A stretch of 64,000 nucleotides of DNA from Petrolisthes cinctipes (GCA_033782935.1 JAWQEG010001220.1:1922001-1986000); one strand, 5' to 3'; counted from the first letter of the stretch, positions 34,698 to 50,800 are shown. The notes: generated from the sequence alone by a model not told the origin. Made by a program: numbers and translations.

Positions 34698-37650
34698 GCA
34701 CTGAGTAGGCATGTACAGATCGCTTCTGGGACCCCAAAATATCGAATTTTCGGGTGTTTTGAGCCTGAATTTCAGATATAAACGAGTACAGAAGATGCAT
34801 GCACATATCGACTTTTGGGCACCTAAAATATCGATTTTGAGCATGTTTTGAGCCTATATTTTGAAAATACTCTAACATGGAGTAGGCATGTACAGATCCC
34901 TTCTGGGACCCCTAAATATCGAATTTTCTGGTGTTTTGGGACTGAATTTGAGATATTGACTTTTGGGCACCTAAAACATCGATTTTGAGCATGTTTTGGG
35001 CCTGTATTTTAAAAATACTCTAACACGGAGTAGGCATGTACAGATCGCTTCTGGGACCCCAAAATATCGAATTTTCGGGTGTTTTTAACCTGAATTTGAG
35101 ATATCGTCTTTACGCACCTAAAATATCGATTTTTAGCATGTTTTGAGCCTATATTTTGAAAATATTCTAGCACTGAGTAGGCATGTACAGATCGCTTCTG
35201 GGACCCCTAAATATCGAATTTTCGGGTGTTTTGAGCTTGAATTTTAGATATAAACGAGTACAGAAGATGCATGCACATATCGACTTTTGGGCACCTAAAA
35301 TATCGATTTTGAGCATGTTTTGAGCCTATATTTTGAAAACATTCTAGCACTGAGTAGGCATGTACAGATCGCTTCTGGGACCCCTAAATATCGAATTTTC
35401 GGTTGTTTTGGGACTGAATTTGAGATATCGACTTTTTAGCACCTAAAATATCGATTTTCAGCATGTTTTGGGCATGAATTTTGAAAATACTCTAACACGG
35501 TGTAGGCATGTACAGATCGCTTCTGGGACCCCTAAATATCGAATTTTCGGGTGTTTAGGGCCAGAATTTGAGATATAAACGGGCACAGAAGATGCATGCA
35601 CATATCGACTTTTGGGCACCTAAAAGATTGATTTTCAGTATGTTTTTGGCCTGTATTTTAAAAAATACTCTAACACGGAGTAGGCATGTACAGATCGCTT
35701 CTGGGACCCCTAAATATCGAATTTTCGGGTGTTTTGGGACTGAATTTGAGATATCGCCTTTACGCACCTAAAATATCGATTTTTAGCATGTTTTGAGCCT
35801 ATATTTTGAAAATATTCTAGCACTAAGTAGGCATGTACAGATCGCTTCTGGGACCCCAAAATATCGAATTTTCGGGTGTTTTGAGCATGAATTTGAGATA
35901 TAAACGGGTACAGAAGATACATGCACATATTGACTTTGGGCATCTAAAATATCGATTTTCAGCATGTTTTGGGCATGTATTTTAAAAATACTCTAACACG
36001 GAGTAGGCATGTACAGATCGCTTCTGGGATTCCAAAATATCGAATTTTCGGGTGTTTTGAGCCTGAATTTGAGATATAAACGGGTACTGAAGGTGCATGC
36101 AAATATCGACTTTTTGGCACCTGAAACATCGATTTTCAGCATGTTTTGGGCCTGTATTTTGAAAATACTCTAACACGGAGTAGGCATGTACAGATCGCTT
36201 CTGGGACCCCTAAATATCGAATTTTCGGGGGTTTTGGGCCTTAATTTGAGATATCGCCTTTACGCACCTAAAATATCGATTTTTAGCATGTTTTTAGCCT
36301 ATATTTTGAAAATATTCTAGCACTGAGTAGGCATGTACAGATCGCTTCTGGGACCCCAAAATATCGAATTTTCGGGTGTTTTGAGCCTGAATTTCAGATA
36401 TAAACGAGTACAGAAGATGCATGCACATATCGACTTTTGGGCACCTAAAATATCGATTTTGAGCATGTTTTGAGCCTATATTTTGAAAATACTCTAACAT
36501 GGAGTAGGCATGTACAGATCCCTTCTGGGACCCCTAAATATCGAATTTTCTGGTGTTTTGGGACTGAATTTGAGATATTGACTTTTAAGCACCTAAAACA
36601 TCGATTTTGAGCATGTTTTGGGCCTGTATTTTAAAAATACTCTAACACGGAGTAGGCATGTACAGATCGCTTCTGGGACCCTTAAATATCGAATTTTCGG
36701 GTGTTTTGAGCTTGAATTTTAGATATAAACGAGTACAGAAGATGCATGCACATATCGACTTTTGGGCACCTAAAATATCGATTTTGAGCATGTTTTGAGC
36801 CTATATTTTGAAAACATTCTAGCACTGAGTAGGCATGTACAGATCGCTTCTGGGACCCCTAAATATCGAATTTTCGGTTGTTTTGGGACTGAATTTGAGA
36901 TATCGACTTTTTAGCACCTAAAATATCGATTTTCAGCATGTTTTGGGCATGAATTTTGAAAATACTCTAACACGGTGTAGGCATGTACAGATCGCTTCTG
37001 GGACCCCTAAATATCGAATTTTCGGGTGTTTAGGGCCAGAATTTGAGATATAAACGGGCACAGAAGATGCATGCACATATCGACTTTTGGGCACCTAAAA
37101 GATTGATTTTCAGTATGTTTTTGGCCTGTATTTTAAAAAATACTCTAACACGGAGTAGGCATGTACAGATCGCTTCTGGGACCCCTAAATATCGAATTTT
37201 CGGGTGTTTTGGGACTGAATTTGAGATATCGCCTTTACGCACCTAAAATATCGATTTTTAGCATGTTTTGAGCCTATATTTTGAAAATATTCTAGCACTA
37301 AGTAGGCATGTACAGATCGCTTCTGGGACCCCAAAATATCGAATTTTCGGGTGTTTTGAGCCTGAATTTGAGATATAAACGGGTACAGAAGATACATGCA
37401 CATATTGACTTTGGGCATCTAAAATATCGATTTTCAGCATGTTTTGGGCATGTATTTTAAAAATACTCTAACACGGAGTAGGCATGTACAGATCGCTTCT
37501 GGGATTCCAAAATATCGAATTTTCGGGTGTTTTGAGCCTGAATTTGAGATATAAACGGGTACAGAAGATGCATGAACATATCGACTTTTGGGCACCTATA
37601 TGATTGATTTTCAGTATGTTTTTAGCCTGTATTTTGAAAATACTCTAGCA
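34672..37650 (+). repeat. Higher-order repeat, about 1.5-1.6 kb, one copy missing a short monomer
   Basis: 34672-35000 matches 36294-36620 at an offset of 1,622 bp. From about 35220 the match to 36695 onward is at 1,475 bp, and it continues to about 36060/37535. The 147-bp change in offset equals one short monomer, so the right copy has lost one. Shared markers include CTCTAACATGGAG, ATATTGACTTTT and CTGGGATTCC. Confidence 0.8.
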
Positions 37651-38801
37651 CTGAGTAGGCATGTACAGATCGCTTCTGGGACCCCAAAATATTGAATTTT
37701 CGGGTGTTTAGGGCCAGAATTTGAGATATAAACGGGTACAGAAGATGCCTGCACGTATCGACTTTTGGGCACCTAAAACATCGATTTTGAGCATGTTTTG
37801 GGGCTGTATTTTGTAAATACTCTAACACGGAGAAGGCATGTACAGATCGCTTCTGGGACCCTATAATATCGAATTTTCGGGTGTTTTGGGCCTGAATTTG
37901 AGATATCGCCTTTACGCACCTAAAATATCGATTTTTAGCATGTTTTGAACCTATATTTTGAAAATATTCTAGCACTGTGCAGGCATGTACAGATCGCTTC
38001 TGGGACCCCTAAATATCGAATTTTCGGGTGTTTTGAGCTTGAATTTTAGATATAAACGAGTACTGAAGATGCACGCACATATCGACTTTTGGGCACCTAA
38101 AATATCGATTTTGAGCATGTTTTGAGCCTATATTTTGAAAACATTCTAGCACTGAGTAGGCATGTACAGATCGCTTCTGGAACCCCAAAATATTGAATTT
38201 TCATGTGTTTAGGGTCAGAATTTGAGATATCGACTTTTGGGCACCTAAAACATCGATTTTGAGCATGTTTTAAGCCTATATTTTGAAAATATTCTAGCAC
38301 TGTGTAGGCATGTACAGATCGCTTCTGGGACCCCTAAATATCGAATTTTCGGGTGTTTTGAGCTTGAATTTGAGATAAAAACGAGTACAGAAGATGCATG
38401 CACATATCGACTTTTGGGCACCTAAAATATCGATTTTGAGCATGTTTTGAGCCTATATTTTGAAAACATTCTAGCACTGAGTAGGCATGTACAGATCGCT
38501 TCTGGGACCCCAAAATATTGAATTTTCGGGTGTTTAGGGCCAGAATTTGAGATATAAACGGGTACAGAAGATGCATGCACATATCGACTTTTGGGCACCT
38601 AAAACTTCGATTTTGAGCATGTTTTGGGGCTGTATTTTGTAAATACTCTAACACGGAGAAGGCATGTACAGATCGCTTCTGGGACCCTATAATATCGAAT
38701 TTTCGGGTGTTTTGGGCCTGAATTTGAGATATCGCCTTTACGCACCTAAAATATCGATTTTTAGCATGTTTTGAGCCTATATTTTGAAAATATTCTAGCA
38801 C
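37640..38801 (+). repeat. 826-bp offset duplication (third instance)
   Basis: A variant monomer with GGGGCTGTATTTTGTAAATAC and GGAGAAGGC at about 37800 is repeated at about 38626. Flanking variants (GGGACCCTATAATATCG) match too. The offset is 826 bp, the same as in the blocks at 19.98 and 24.92 kb. Confidence 0.72.
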
Positions 38802-41800
38802 TGAGTAGGCATGTAGAGATCGCTTCTGGGACCCCAAAATATCGAATTTTCGGGTGTTTTGAGCCTGAATTTGAGATATAAACGAGTACAGAAGATACAT
38901 GCACATATTGACTTTGGGCATCTAATATATCGATTTTCAGCATGTTTTGGGCCTGTATTTTGAAAATACTCTAGCACGGAGTAGGCATGAACAGATCGCT
39001 TCTGGGACCCCAAAATATCGAATTTTCGGGTGTTTTGAGCCAGAATTTGAGATATAAACGGGTACTGAAGAAGCATGCACATATCGACTTTTGGGCACCT
39101 AAAACATCGATTTTGATCATGTTTTGGGCCTGTATTTTGAAAATACTCTAACACGGAGTAGGAATGTACACATAGCTTCTGGGACCGCAAAATATCGAAT
39201 TTTCGGGTGTTTTGGGCCTGAATTTGAGATATCGCCCTTACGCACCTAAAATATCGATTTTTAGCATGTTTTAAGCCTATATTTTGAAAACATTCTAGCA
39301 CTGAGTATGCATGTACAGATCGCTTCTGGGACCCAAAAATATCGAATTTTCGGGTGTTTAGGGCCAGAATTTGAGATATAAACGGCTACAGAAGATGCAT
39401 GCACATATCGACTTTTGGGCACCTAAAAGATCGATTTTCAGTATGTTTTTGGCCAGTATTTTGAAAATTCTCTAACACGGAGTAGGGATGTACAGATCCG
39501 TTCTGGGACCCCTAAATATCGAATTTTCGGGTATTTTGAGCCGGAATTTGAGATATAAACGGGTACAGAAGATGGATGCACATATCGACTTTTAGGCACC
39601 TAAAACATCGATTTTGAGCATGTTTTGGGCCTGTATTTTGTAAATACTCTAACACGGAGTGGGCATTTACAGATTGCTTCTGGGATCCCATAATATCGAA
39701 TTTTCGGGTGTTTTAGGCCTGAATTTGAGATATCGCCTTTACGCACCTAAAATATCGATTTTTAGCATGTTTTGAGCCTATATTTTGAAAATATTCTAGC
39801 ACTGAATAGGCATGTACAGATCGCTTCTGGGACCCCAAAATATCGAATTTTCGGGTGTTTTGAGCCTGAATTTGAGATATGAACAACAACAGAAGATGCA
39901 TGCACATATCGACTTATGGGCACCTAAAATATCGATTTTCAGCATGTTTTGAGCCTATATTTTGAAAACATTCTAGCACTGAGTAGGCATGTACAGATCG
40001 CTTCTGGGACCCCAAAATATCGAATTTTCGGGTGTTTAGGGCCAGAATTTGAGATATAAACAGATACAGAAGATACATGCACATATCGACTTTTGGGCAC
40101 CTAAAAGATCGATTTTCAGTATGTTTTTGGCCTGTATTTTGAAAATACTCTAACACGGAGTAGGCATGTACAGATCCCTTCTGGGACCCCTAAATATCGA
40201 ATTATCGGGTGTTTTGGGACTGAATTTGAAATATCGACTTTTTGGCACCTAAAATATCGATTTTTAGCATGTTTTTAGCCTATATTTTGATAATATTCTA
40301 GCACTGAGTCGGCATGTACAGATTGCTTCTGGGACCCCAAAATATTGAATTTTCGGGTGTTTTGAGCCTGAATTTGAGATATAAACGGGTACAGAAGATA
40401 CATGCACATATTGACTTCGGGCATCTAATATATCGATTTTCAGCATGTTTTGGGCCTGTATTTTGAAAATACTCTAACACGGAGTAGGCATGTACAGATC
40501 GCTTCTGGGACCCCAAAATATCGAATTTTCGGGTGTTTTGAGCCTGAATTTAAGATATAAACGGGTACTGATGATGCATGCACATATCGACTTTTGGGCA
40601 CCTAAAACATCGAATTTGATCATGTTTTGGGCCTGTAATTTGAAAATACTCTAACACGGAGTAGGCATGTACACATCGCTACTGGGACTCAAAAATATCG
40701 AATTTTCGGGTGTTTTTAGCCTGAATTTGAGATATCGCCCTTTCGCACCTAAAATATCGATTTTTAGCATGTTTTAAGCCTATATTTTGAAAATATTCTA
40801 GCACTGAGTAGGCATGTACAGATCGCTTCTGGCACCCTTAAATATCGAATTTTCGGGTGTTTTGAGCCTGAATTTGAGATATAAACGGGTACTGAAGGTG
40901 CATGCACATATCGATTTTTTGGCACCTAAAACATCGATTTTGAGCATGTTTTGGGCCTGTATTTTGAAAATACTCTAACACGGAGTAGGCATGTACAGAT
41001 AGCTTCTGGGACCCCTAAATATAGAATTTTCGGGTGTTTTGAGCCTGAATTTCAGATATAAACGGGTACAGAAGATATATGCACATATTGACTTTTGGGC
41101 ACTTAAAATATCGATTTTGAGCATGTTTTGAGCCTATATTTTGAAAACATTCTAGCACTGAGTAGGCATGTACAGATCGCTTCTGGGACCCAAAAATATC
41201 GAATTTTCGGGAGTTTGAGGCCATAATTTGAGATATAAACGGGTACAGAAGATGCATGCACATATCGACTTTTGAGCACCTAAAAGATCGATTTTCAGTA
41301 TGTTTTTGGCCTGTATTTTGAAAATACTCTAACACGGAGTAGGCATGTACAGATCCCTTCTGGGACCCCTAAATATCGAATTTTCGGGTGTTTTGGGACT
41401 GAATTTGAGTATCGCCTTTACGCACCTAAAATATCGATTTTTAGCATGTTTTGAGCAAATATTTTGAAAATATTCTAGCACTGAGTAGGCATGTACAGAT
41501 TGCTTCTGGGACTCCAAAATATTTAATTTTCGGGTGTTTTGAGCCTGAATTTGAGATATAAACGGGTACAGAAGATACATGCACATATTGACTTTGGGCA
41601 TCTAAAATATCGATTTTCAGCATGTTTTGGGCCTGTATTTTGAAAATACTCTAACACGGAGTAGGCATGTACAGATCGCTTCTGGGACCCCAAAATATCG
41701 AATTTTCGGGTGTTTTGGGCCTGAATTTGAGATATCGCCTTTACGCACCTAAAATATCGATTTTTAGCATGTTTTGAGCCTATATTTTGAAAATATTCTA

Positions 41801-41899
41801 GCACTGAGTAGGCATGTACAGATCGCTTCTAGGACCCCTAAATATCGAATTTTCGGGTGTTTTGGGCCTTAATTTGAGATATCGACTTTTTGGCACCTA

Positions 41900-44800
41900 A
41901 AATATCGATTTTTAGCATGTTTTGAGCCTATATTTTGAAAATATTCTAGCACTGAGTAGGCATGTACAGATTGCTTCTGGGACCCCAAAATATCGAATTT
42001 TCGGGTGTTTTGAGCCTGAATTTGAGATATAAACGGGTACTGATGGTGCATGCACATATCGACTTTTTGGCTCCTAAAACATCGATTTTGAGCATGTTTT
42101 ATGCCTGTATTTTGAAAATACTCTAACACGGAATAGGCATGTACAGATCGCTTCTGGGACCCCTAAATATAGAATTTTCGGATGTTTTGGGACTGAAATT
42201 GACATATCGACTTTTTGGCACCTAAAATATCGATTTTGAGCATGTTTTGTGCCTATATTTTGAAAATATTCTAGCACTGAGTAGGCATGTACAGATTACT
42301 TCTGGGACCCCAAAATATTGAATTTTCGGGTGTTTAAGGCCAGAATTTGAGATATAAACGGGTACAGAAGATGCATTCACATATCGACTTTTGGGCACCT
42401 AAAAGATCGATTTTCAGTATGTTTTTGGCCTGTATTTTGAAAATACTCTAACACGGAGTAGGCATGTACAGATCGCTTCTGGGACCCCAAAATATCGAAT
42501 TTTCGGGTGTTTTGGGTCTTAATTTTAGATATCGCCTTTACGCACCTAAAATATCGATTTTTAGAATGTTTTGAGCCTATATTTTGAAAATATTATAGCA
42601 CTGAGTAGGCATGTACAGATCGCTTCTGGGACCCCAAAATATCGAATTTTCGGGTGTTTAGGGCCAGAATTTGAGATATAAACGGGTACAGAAGATGCAT
42701 GCACATATCGACTTTTGGGCACCTAAAAGATCGATTTTCAGTATGTTTTTGGCTTGTATTTTGAAAATACTCTAACACGGAGTAGGCATGTACAGATCCC
42801 TTCTGGGACCCTTAAATATCGAATTGTCGGGTGTTTTGGGACTGAATTTGAGATATCGATTTTACGCACCTAAAATATCGATTTTTAGCATGTTTTAATC
42901 CTATATTTTGAAAATATTCTAGCACTGAGTAGGCATGTACAGATTGCTTCTGGGACCCCAAAATATTGAATTTTCGGGTGTTTTGAACCTGAATTTGAGA
43001 TATAAACGGGTACAGAAGATACATGCACATATTGACTTTGGGCACCTAAAATATCGATTTTCAGCATGTTTTAGGCCTGTATTTTGAAAATACTCTAACA
43101 CGGAGTAGGCATGTACAGATCGCTTCTGGGACCCCAAAATATCGAATTTTCGGGTGTTTTGAGCCTGAATTTGAAACATAAACGGGTACTGAAGATGCAT
43201 GCACATATCGACTTTTGTGCACCTAAAACATCGATTTTGAGCATGTTTTGGGCCTGTATTTTGAAAATACTCTAACACGGAGTAGGCATGTACACATCGC
43301 TTCTGGGACCCCAAAATATCGAATTTTCGGGTGTTTTGGGCCTGAATTTGAGATACCGCCTTTACGCACCTAAAATATCGATTTTTAGCAGGTTTTGAGC
43401 CTATATTTTGAAAATATTCTAGCACTGAGTAGGCATGTACAGATCGCTTCTGGGACCCCTAAATATCGAATTTTCGGGTGTTTTGGGCCTTAATTTGAGA
43501 TATCGACTTTTTGGCACCTATAATATCGATTTTTAGCATGTTTTTAGCCTATATTTTGAAAATATTCTAGCACTGAGTAGGCATGTACAGATTGCTTCTG
43601 AGACCCCAAAATATTGAATTTTCGGGTGTTTAAGGCCAGAATTTGAGATATAAACGGGTACAGAAGATGCATGCACATATCGACTTTTGGGCACCTAAAA
43701 TATCGATTTTGAGCATGTTTTGTGCCTATATTTTGAAAACATTCTAGCACTAAGTAGGCATGTACAGATCGCTTCTGGGACCCAAAAATATCGAATTTTC
43801 GGGTGTTTAGGGCCAGAATTTGAGATATAAACGGGTACAGAAGATGCATGCACATATCGACTTTTGGGCACCTAAAAGATCGATTTTCAGTATGTTTTTG
43901 GCCTGTATTTTGAAAATACTCTAACACGAATTAGGCATGTACAGATCGCTTCTGGGACCCCAAAATATCGAATTTTCGGGTGTTTTGGGCCTTAATTTGA
44001 GATATCGCCTTTACGCACCAAAAATATCGATTTTTAGCATGTTTTGAGCCTATGTTTTGAAAATATTCTAGCACTGAGTAGGCATGTACAGATCGCTTCT
44101 GGGACCCCAAAATATCGATTTTTAGGGTGTTTAGGGCCAGAATTTGAGATATAAACGGGTACAGAAGATGCATGCACATATCGACTTTTGGGCACTTAAA
44201 ATATCGATTTTGAGCATGTTTTGAGCCTATATTTTGAAAACATTCTAGCACTGAGTAGGCATGTACAGATCGCTTCTGGGACCCCAAAATATTGAATTTT
44301 GGGGTGTTTAGGGCCAGAATTTGAGATATAAAAGGGTACAGAAGATGCATGCACATATCGACTTTTGGGCACCTAAAAGATCGATTTTCAGTATGTTTTT
44401 GGCCTGTATTTTGAAAATACTCTAACACGGAGTAGGCATGTACAGATTGCTTCTGGGACCACTAAATATCGAATTTTCGGGTGTTTTGGGACTGAATTTG
44501 AGATATCGACTTTTTGGCACCTAAAATTTCGATTTTTAGCATGTTTTTAGCCTATATTTTAAAAATATTCGAGCACTGAGTAGGCATGTACAGATTGCTT
44601 CTGGGACCCCAAAATATTGAATTTTCGGGTGTTTTGAGCCTGAATTTGAGTTATTAACGGGTACAGAAGATACATGCACATATTGACTTTGGGCATCTAA
44701 AATATCGATTTTCAGCATGTTTTGGGCGTGTATTTTAAAAATACTCTAACACGGAGTAGGCATGTACAGATCGCTTCTGGGACCCCAAAATATCGAATTT

Positions 44801-47800
44801 TCGGGTGTTTTGAGCCTGAATTTGAGATATAAACGAGTACAGAAGATGCATGCACATATCGACTTTTTGGCACCTAAAACATCGATTTTGAGCATGTTTT
44901 GGGCCTGTATTTTGAAAATACTCTAACACGGAGTAGGCATGTACACATCGCTTCTGGGACCCCAAAATATCGAATTTTCGGGTGTTTTGAGCCTGAATTT
45001 GAGATATAAACGGGTACTGAAGGTGCATGCACATATCTACTTTTGGGCACCTAAAACATCGATTTTGAGCATGTTTTGGGCCTGTATTTTGAAAATACTC
45101 TAACACTGAGTAGGCATGTACAGATCGCTTCTGGGCCCCCTAAATATAGAATTTTCGTGTGTTTTGGGCCTTAATTTGAGATATCGACTTTTTGGCACCT
45201 ATAATATCGATTTTTATCATGTTTTTAGCCTATATTTATTCAAAATATTCAAGCAGTGAGTAGGCATTTACAGATTGCTTCTGGGACCCCAAAATATTGA
45301 ATTTTCGGGTGTTTAGGGCCAGAATTTGAGATATAAACGGGTACAGAAGATGCATGCACATATCGACTTTTAGGCACATAAAATATCGATTTTGAGCATG
45401 TTTTAAGCCTATATTTTGAAAACATTCTAGCACTGAGTAGGCATGTACAGATCGCTTCTGGGACCCAAAAATTTCGAATTTTCGGGTGTTTAGGGCCAGA
45501 AATTGAGATATAAACGGGTACAGAAGATGCATGCACATATCGACTTTTGGGCACATATAAGATCGATTTTCAGTATGTTTTTGGCCTATATTTTGAAAAT
45601 ATTCTAGCACTGAGTAGGCATGTACAGATTGCTTCTGGGACCCCAAAATATCGAATTTTCGGGTGTTTTGAGCCTGAATTTGAGATATAAACGGGTACAG
45701 AAGATGCATGCACATATCGACTTTTTGGCACCTAAAACATCGTTTTTGAGCATCTTTTGGGCCTGTATTTTGAAAATACTCTAACACGGAGTAGGCATGT
45801 ACAGATCGCTTTTGGGACCCCTAAATATCGAATTTTCGTGTGTTTTGGGCCTTAATTTGAGATATCGACTTTTTGGCACCTAAAATATCGATTTTTATCA
45901 TGTTTTTAGTCTATATTTATTCAAAATATTCTAGCACTGAGTAGGCATGTACAGATTGCTTCTGGGACCCTAGAATATTGAATTTTCGGGTGTTTTGAGC
46001 CTGAATTTGAGATATAAACGGGTACAGAAGATACATGCACATATTGACTTTGGGAATCTAAAATATCGATTTTCAGCATGTTTTGGGCCTATATTTTGAA
46101 AATACTCTAACACGGAGTAGGCATGTACAGATAGTTTCTGGGACCCTAAAATATCGAATTTTCGGGTGTTTTGAGCCTGAATTTGAGATATAAACGGGTA
46201 CTGAAGATGCATGCACATATCGACTTTTGGGCACCTAAAACATCGATTTTGAGCATGTTTTTGGCCTGTATTTTGAAAATACTCTAACACGGAGTACGCA
46301 TGTACAGATCGCTTCTGGGACCCCTAAATATCGAATTTTCGGGTGTTTTGAGCCTGAATTTGAGATATAAACGGGTACTGAAGATGCATGCACATATCGA
46401 CTTTTGGGCACCTAAAACATCGATTTTGAGCATGTTTTGGGCCTGTATTTTGAAAATACTCTAACACGGAGTAGGCATGTACAGATCGCTTCTGGGACCC
46501 CTAAATATCGAATTTTCGGGTGTTTTGAGCCTGAATTTGAGATATAAACGGGTACTGAAGATGCATGCACATATCGACTTTTGGGCACCTAAAACATCGA
46601 TTTTGAGCATGTTTTGGGCCTGTATTTTGAAAATACTCTAACACGGAGTAGGCATGTACAGATCGCTTCTGGGACCCCTAAATATCGAATTTTCGGGTGT
46701 TTTGGGCCTTAATATGAGATATCGACTTTTTGGCACCTAAAATATCGATTTTTAGCATGTTTTTAGCCTATATTTTGAAAATATTCTAGCACTGAGTAGG
46801 CATGTACCGATTGCTTCTGGGACCCCAAAATATCGAATTTTCCGGTGTTTTGAGCCTGAATTTGAGATATAAACGGGTACTGAAGGTGCATGCACAAATC
46901 GACATTTTTGCACCTAAAACATCGTTTTTGAGCATGTTTTGGGCCTGTATTTTGAAAATACTCTAACACGGAGTAGGCATGTACAGATCGCTTTTGGGAC
47001 CCCTAAATATAGAATTTTCGTGTGTTTTGGGCCTTAATTTGAGATATCAACTTTTTGGCACCTAAAATATCGATTTTTAGCATGTTTTTAGTCTATATTT
47101 ATTCAAAATATTCTAGCACTGAGTAGGCATGTACAGATTGCTTCTGGGACCCCAAAATATTGAATTTTCGGGTGTTTAGGGCCAGAATTTGAGATATAAA
47201 CGGGTACAGAAGATGCTTGCACATATTGACTTTTGGGCACTTAAAATATCGATTTTAAGCATGTTTTGAGCCTATATTTTGAAAACATTCTAGCACTGAG
47301 TAGGCATGTACAGATCGCTTCTGGGACCCAAAAATATCGAATTTTCGGGTGTTTAGGGCCAGAATTTGAGATATAAACGGGTACAGAAGATGCATGCACA
47401 TATCGACTTTTGGGCACCTAAAAGATCGATTTTCAGTATGTTTTTGGCCTGTATTTTAAAAATACTCTAACACGGAGTAGGCATGTACAGATCCCTTCTG
47501 GGACCCCTAAATATCGAATTGTCGGGTGTTATGGGACTGAATTTGAGATATCGCCTTTACGCACTCAAAATATCGATTTTTAGCATGTTTTGAGCCTATA
47601 TTTTGAAAATATTCTAGCACTGAGTAGGCATGTACAGATTGCTTCTGGGACCCTAAAATATTGAATTTTCGGGTGTTTTGAGCCTGAATTTGAGATATAA
47701 ACGGGTACAGAAGATACATGCACATGTTGACTTTGGGAATCTAAAATATCGATTTTCAGCATGTTTTGGGCCTGTAATTTGAAAATATTCTAACACGGAG

Positions 47801-50800
47801 TAGGCATGTACAGATCGCTTCTGGGACCCCAAAATATCGAATTTTCGGGTGTTTTGAGCCTGAATTTGAGATATAAACGGGTACTGAAGATGCATGCACA
47901 TATCGACTTTTGGGCACCTAAAACATCGATTTTGAGCATGTTTTGGGCCTGTATTTTGAAAATACTTTAACACGGAGTACGCATGTACAGATCGCTTCTG
48001 GGACCCCTAAATATCGAATTTTCGGGTGTTTTGGGACTGAATTTGAGATATCGCCTTTACGCACCTAAAATATCGATTTTTAGCATGTTTTGAGCCTATA
48101 TTTTGAAAATATTCTAGCACTGAGTAGACATGTACAGATTGCTTCTGGGACCCCAAAATATCGAATTTTCGGGTGTTTTGAGCCTGAATTTGAGATATAA
48201 ACGGGTACTGATGTTGCATGCACATATCGACTTTTTGGCTCCTAAAACATCGATTTTGAGCATGTTTTATGCCTGTATTTTGAAAATACTCTAACACGGA
48301 ATAGGCATGTACAGATCGCTTCTGGGACCCCTAAATATAGACTTTTCGGATGTTTTGGGACTGAAATTGACATATCGACTTTTTGGCACCTAAAATATCG
48401 ATTTTGAGCATGTTTTGTGCCTATATTTTGAAAATATTCTAGCACTGAGTAGGCATGTACAGATTACTTCTGGGACCCCAAAATATTGAATTTTCGGGTG
48501 TTTAAGGCCAGAATTTGAGATATAAACGGGTACAGAAGATGCATTCACATATCGACTTTTGGGCACCTAAAAGATCGATTTTCAGTATGTTTTTGGCCTG
48601 TATTTTGAAAATACTCTAACACGGAGTAGGCATGTACAGATCGCTTCTGGGACCCCTAAATATCGAATTTTCGGGTGTTTTGGGTCTTAATTTTAGATAT
48701 CGCCTTTACGCACCTAAAATATCGATTTTTAGAATGTTTTGAGCCTATATTTTGAAAATATTATAGCACTGAGTAGGCATGTACAGATCGCTTCTGGGAC
48801 CCCAAAATATCGAATTTTCGGGTGTTTAGGGCCAGAATTTGAGATATAAACGGGTACAGAAGATGCATGCACATATCGACTTTTGGGCACCTAAAAGATC
48901 GATTTTCAGTATGTTTTTGGCTTGTATTTTGAAAATACTCTAACACGGAGTAGGCATGTACAGATCCCTTCTGGGACCCTTAAATATCGAATTGTCGGGT
49001 GTTTTGGGACTGAATTTGAGATATCGATTTTACGCACCTAAAATATCGATTTTTAGCATGTTTTAATCCTATATTTTGAAAATATTCTAGCACTGAGTAG
49101 GCATGTACAGATTGCTTCTGGGACCCCAAAATATTGAATTTTCGGGTGTTTTGAACCTGAATTTGAGATATAAACGGGTACAGAAGATACATGCACATAT
49201 TGACTTTGGGCACCTAAAATATCGATTTTCAGCATGTTTTAGGCCTGTATTTTGAAAATACTCTAACACGGAGTAGGCATGTACAGATCGCTTCTGGGAC
49301 CCCAAAATATCGAATTTTCGGGTGTTTTGAGCCTGAATTTGAAACATAAACGGGTACTGAAGATGCATGCACATATCGACTTTTGTGCACCTAAAACATC
49401 GATTTTGAGCATGTTTTGGGCCTGTATTTTGAAAATACTCTAACACGGAGTAGGCATGTACACATCGCTTCTGGGACCCCAAAATATCGAATTTTCGGGT
49501 GTTTTGGGCCTGAATTTGAGATACCGCCTTTACGCACCTAAAATATCGATTTTTAGCAGGTTTTGAGCCTATATTTTGAAAATATTCTAGCACTGAGTAG
49601 GCATGTACAGATCGCTTCTGGGACCCCTAAATATCGAATTTTCGGGTGTTTTGGGCCTTAATTTGAGATATCGACTTTTTGGCACCTATAATATCGATTT
49701 TTAGCATGTTTTTAGCCTATATTTTGAAAATATTCTAGCACTGAGTAGGCATGTACAGATTGCTTCTGAGACCCCAAAATATTGAATTTTCGGGTGTTTA
49801 AGGCCAGAATTTGAGATATAAACGGGTACAGAAGATGCATGCACATATCGACTTTTGGGCACCTAAAATATCGATTTTGAGCATGTTTTGTGCCTATATT
49901 TTGAAAACATTCTAGCACTAAGTAGGCATGTACAGATCGCTTCTGGGACCCAAAAATATCGAATTTTCGGGTGTTTAGGGCCAGAATTTGAGATATAAAC
50001 GGGTACAGAAGATGCATGCACATATCGACTTTTGGGCACCTAAAAGATCGATTTTCAGTATGTTTTTGGCCTGTATTTTGAAAATACTCTAACACGAATT
50101 AGGCATGTACAGATCGCTTCTGGGACCCCAAAATATCGAATTTTCGGGTGTTTTGGGCCTTAATTTGAGATATCGCCTTTACGCACCAAAAATATCGATT
50201 TTTAGCATGTTTTGAGCCTATGTTTTGAAAATATTCTAGCACTGAGTAGGCATGTACAGATCGCTTCTGGGACCCCAAAATATCGATTTTTAGGGTGTTT
50301 AGGGCCAGAATTTGAGATATAAACGGGTACAGAAGATGCATGCACATATCGACTTTTGGGCACTTAAAATATCGATTTTGAGCATGTTTTGAGCCTATAT
50401 TTTGAAAACATTCTAGCACTGAGTAGGCATGTACAGATCGCTTCTGGGACCCCAAAATATTGAATTTTGGGGTGTTTAGGGCCAGAATTTGAGATATAAA
50501 AGGGTACAGAAGATGCATGCACATATCGACTTTTGGGCACCTAAAAGATCGATTTTCAGTATGTTTTTGGCCTGTATTTTGAAAATACTCTAACACGGAG
50601 TAGGCATGTACAGATTGCTTCTGGGACCACTAAATATCGAATTTTCGGGTGTTTTGGGACTGAATTTGAGATATCGACTTTTTGGCACCTAAAATATCGA
50701 TTTTTAGCATGTTTTTAGCCTATATTTTAAAAATATTCGAGCACTGAGTAGGCATGTACAGATTGCTTCTGGGACCCCAAAATATTGAATTTTCGGGTGT

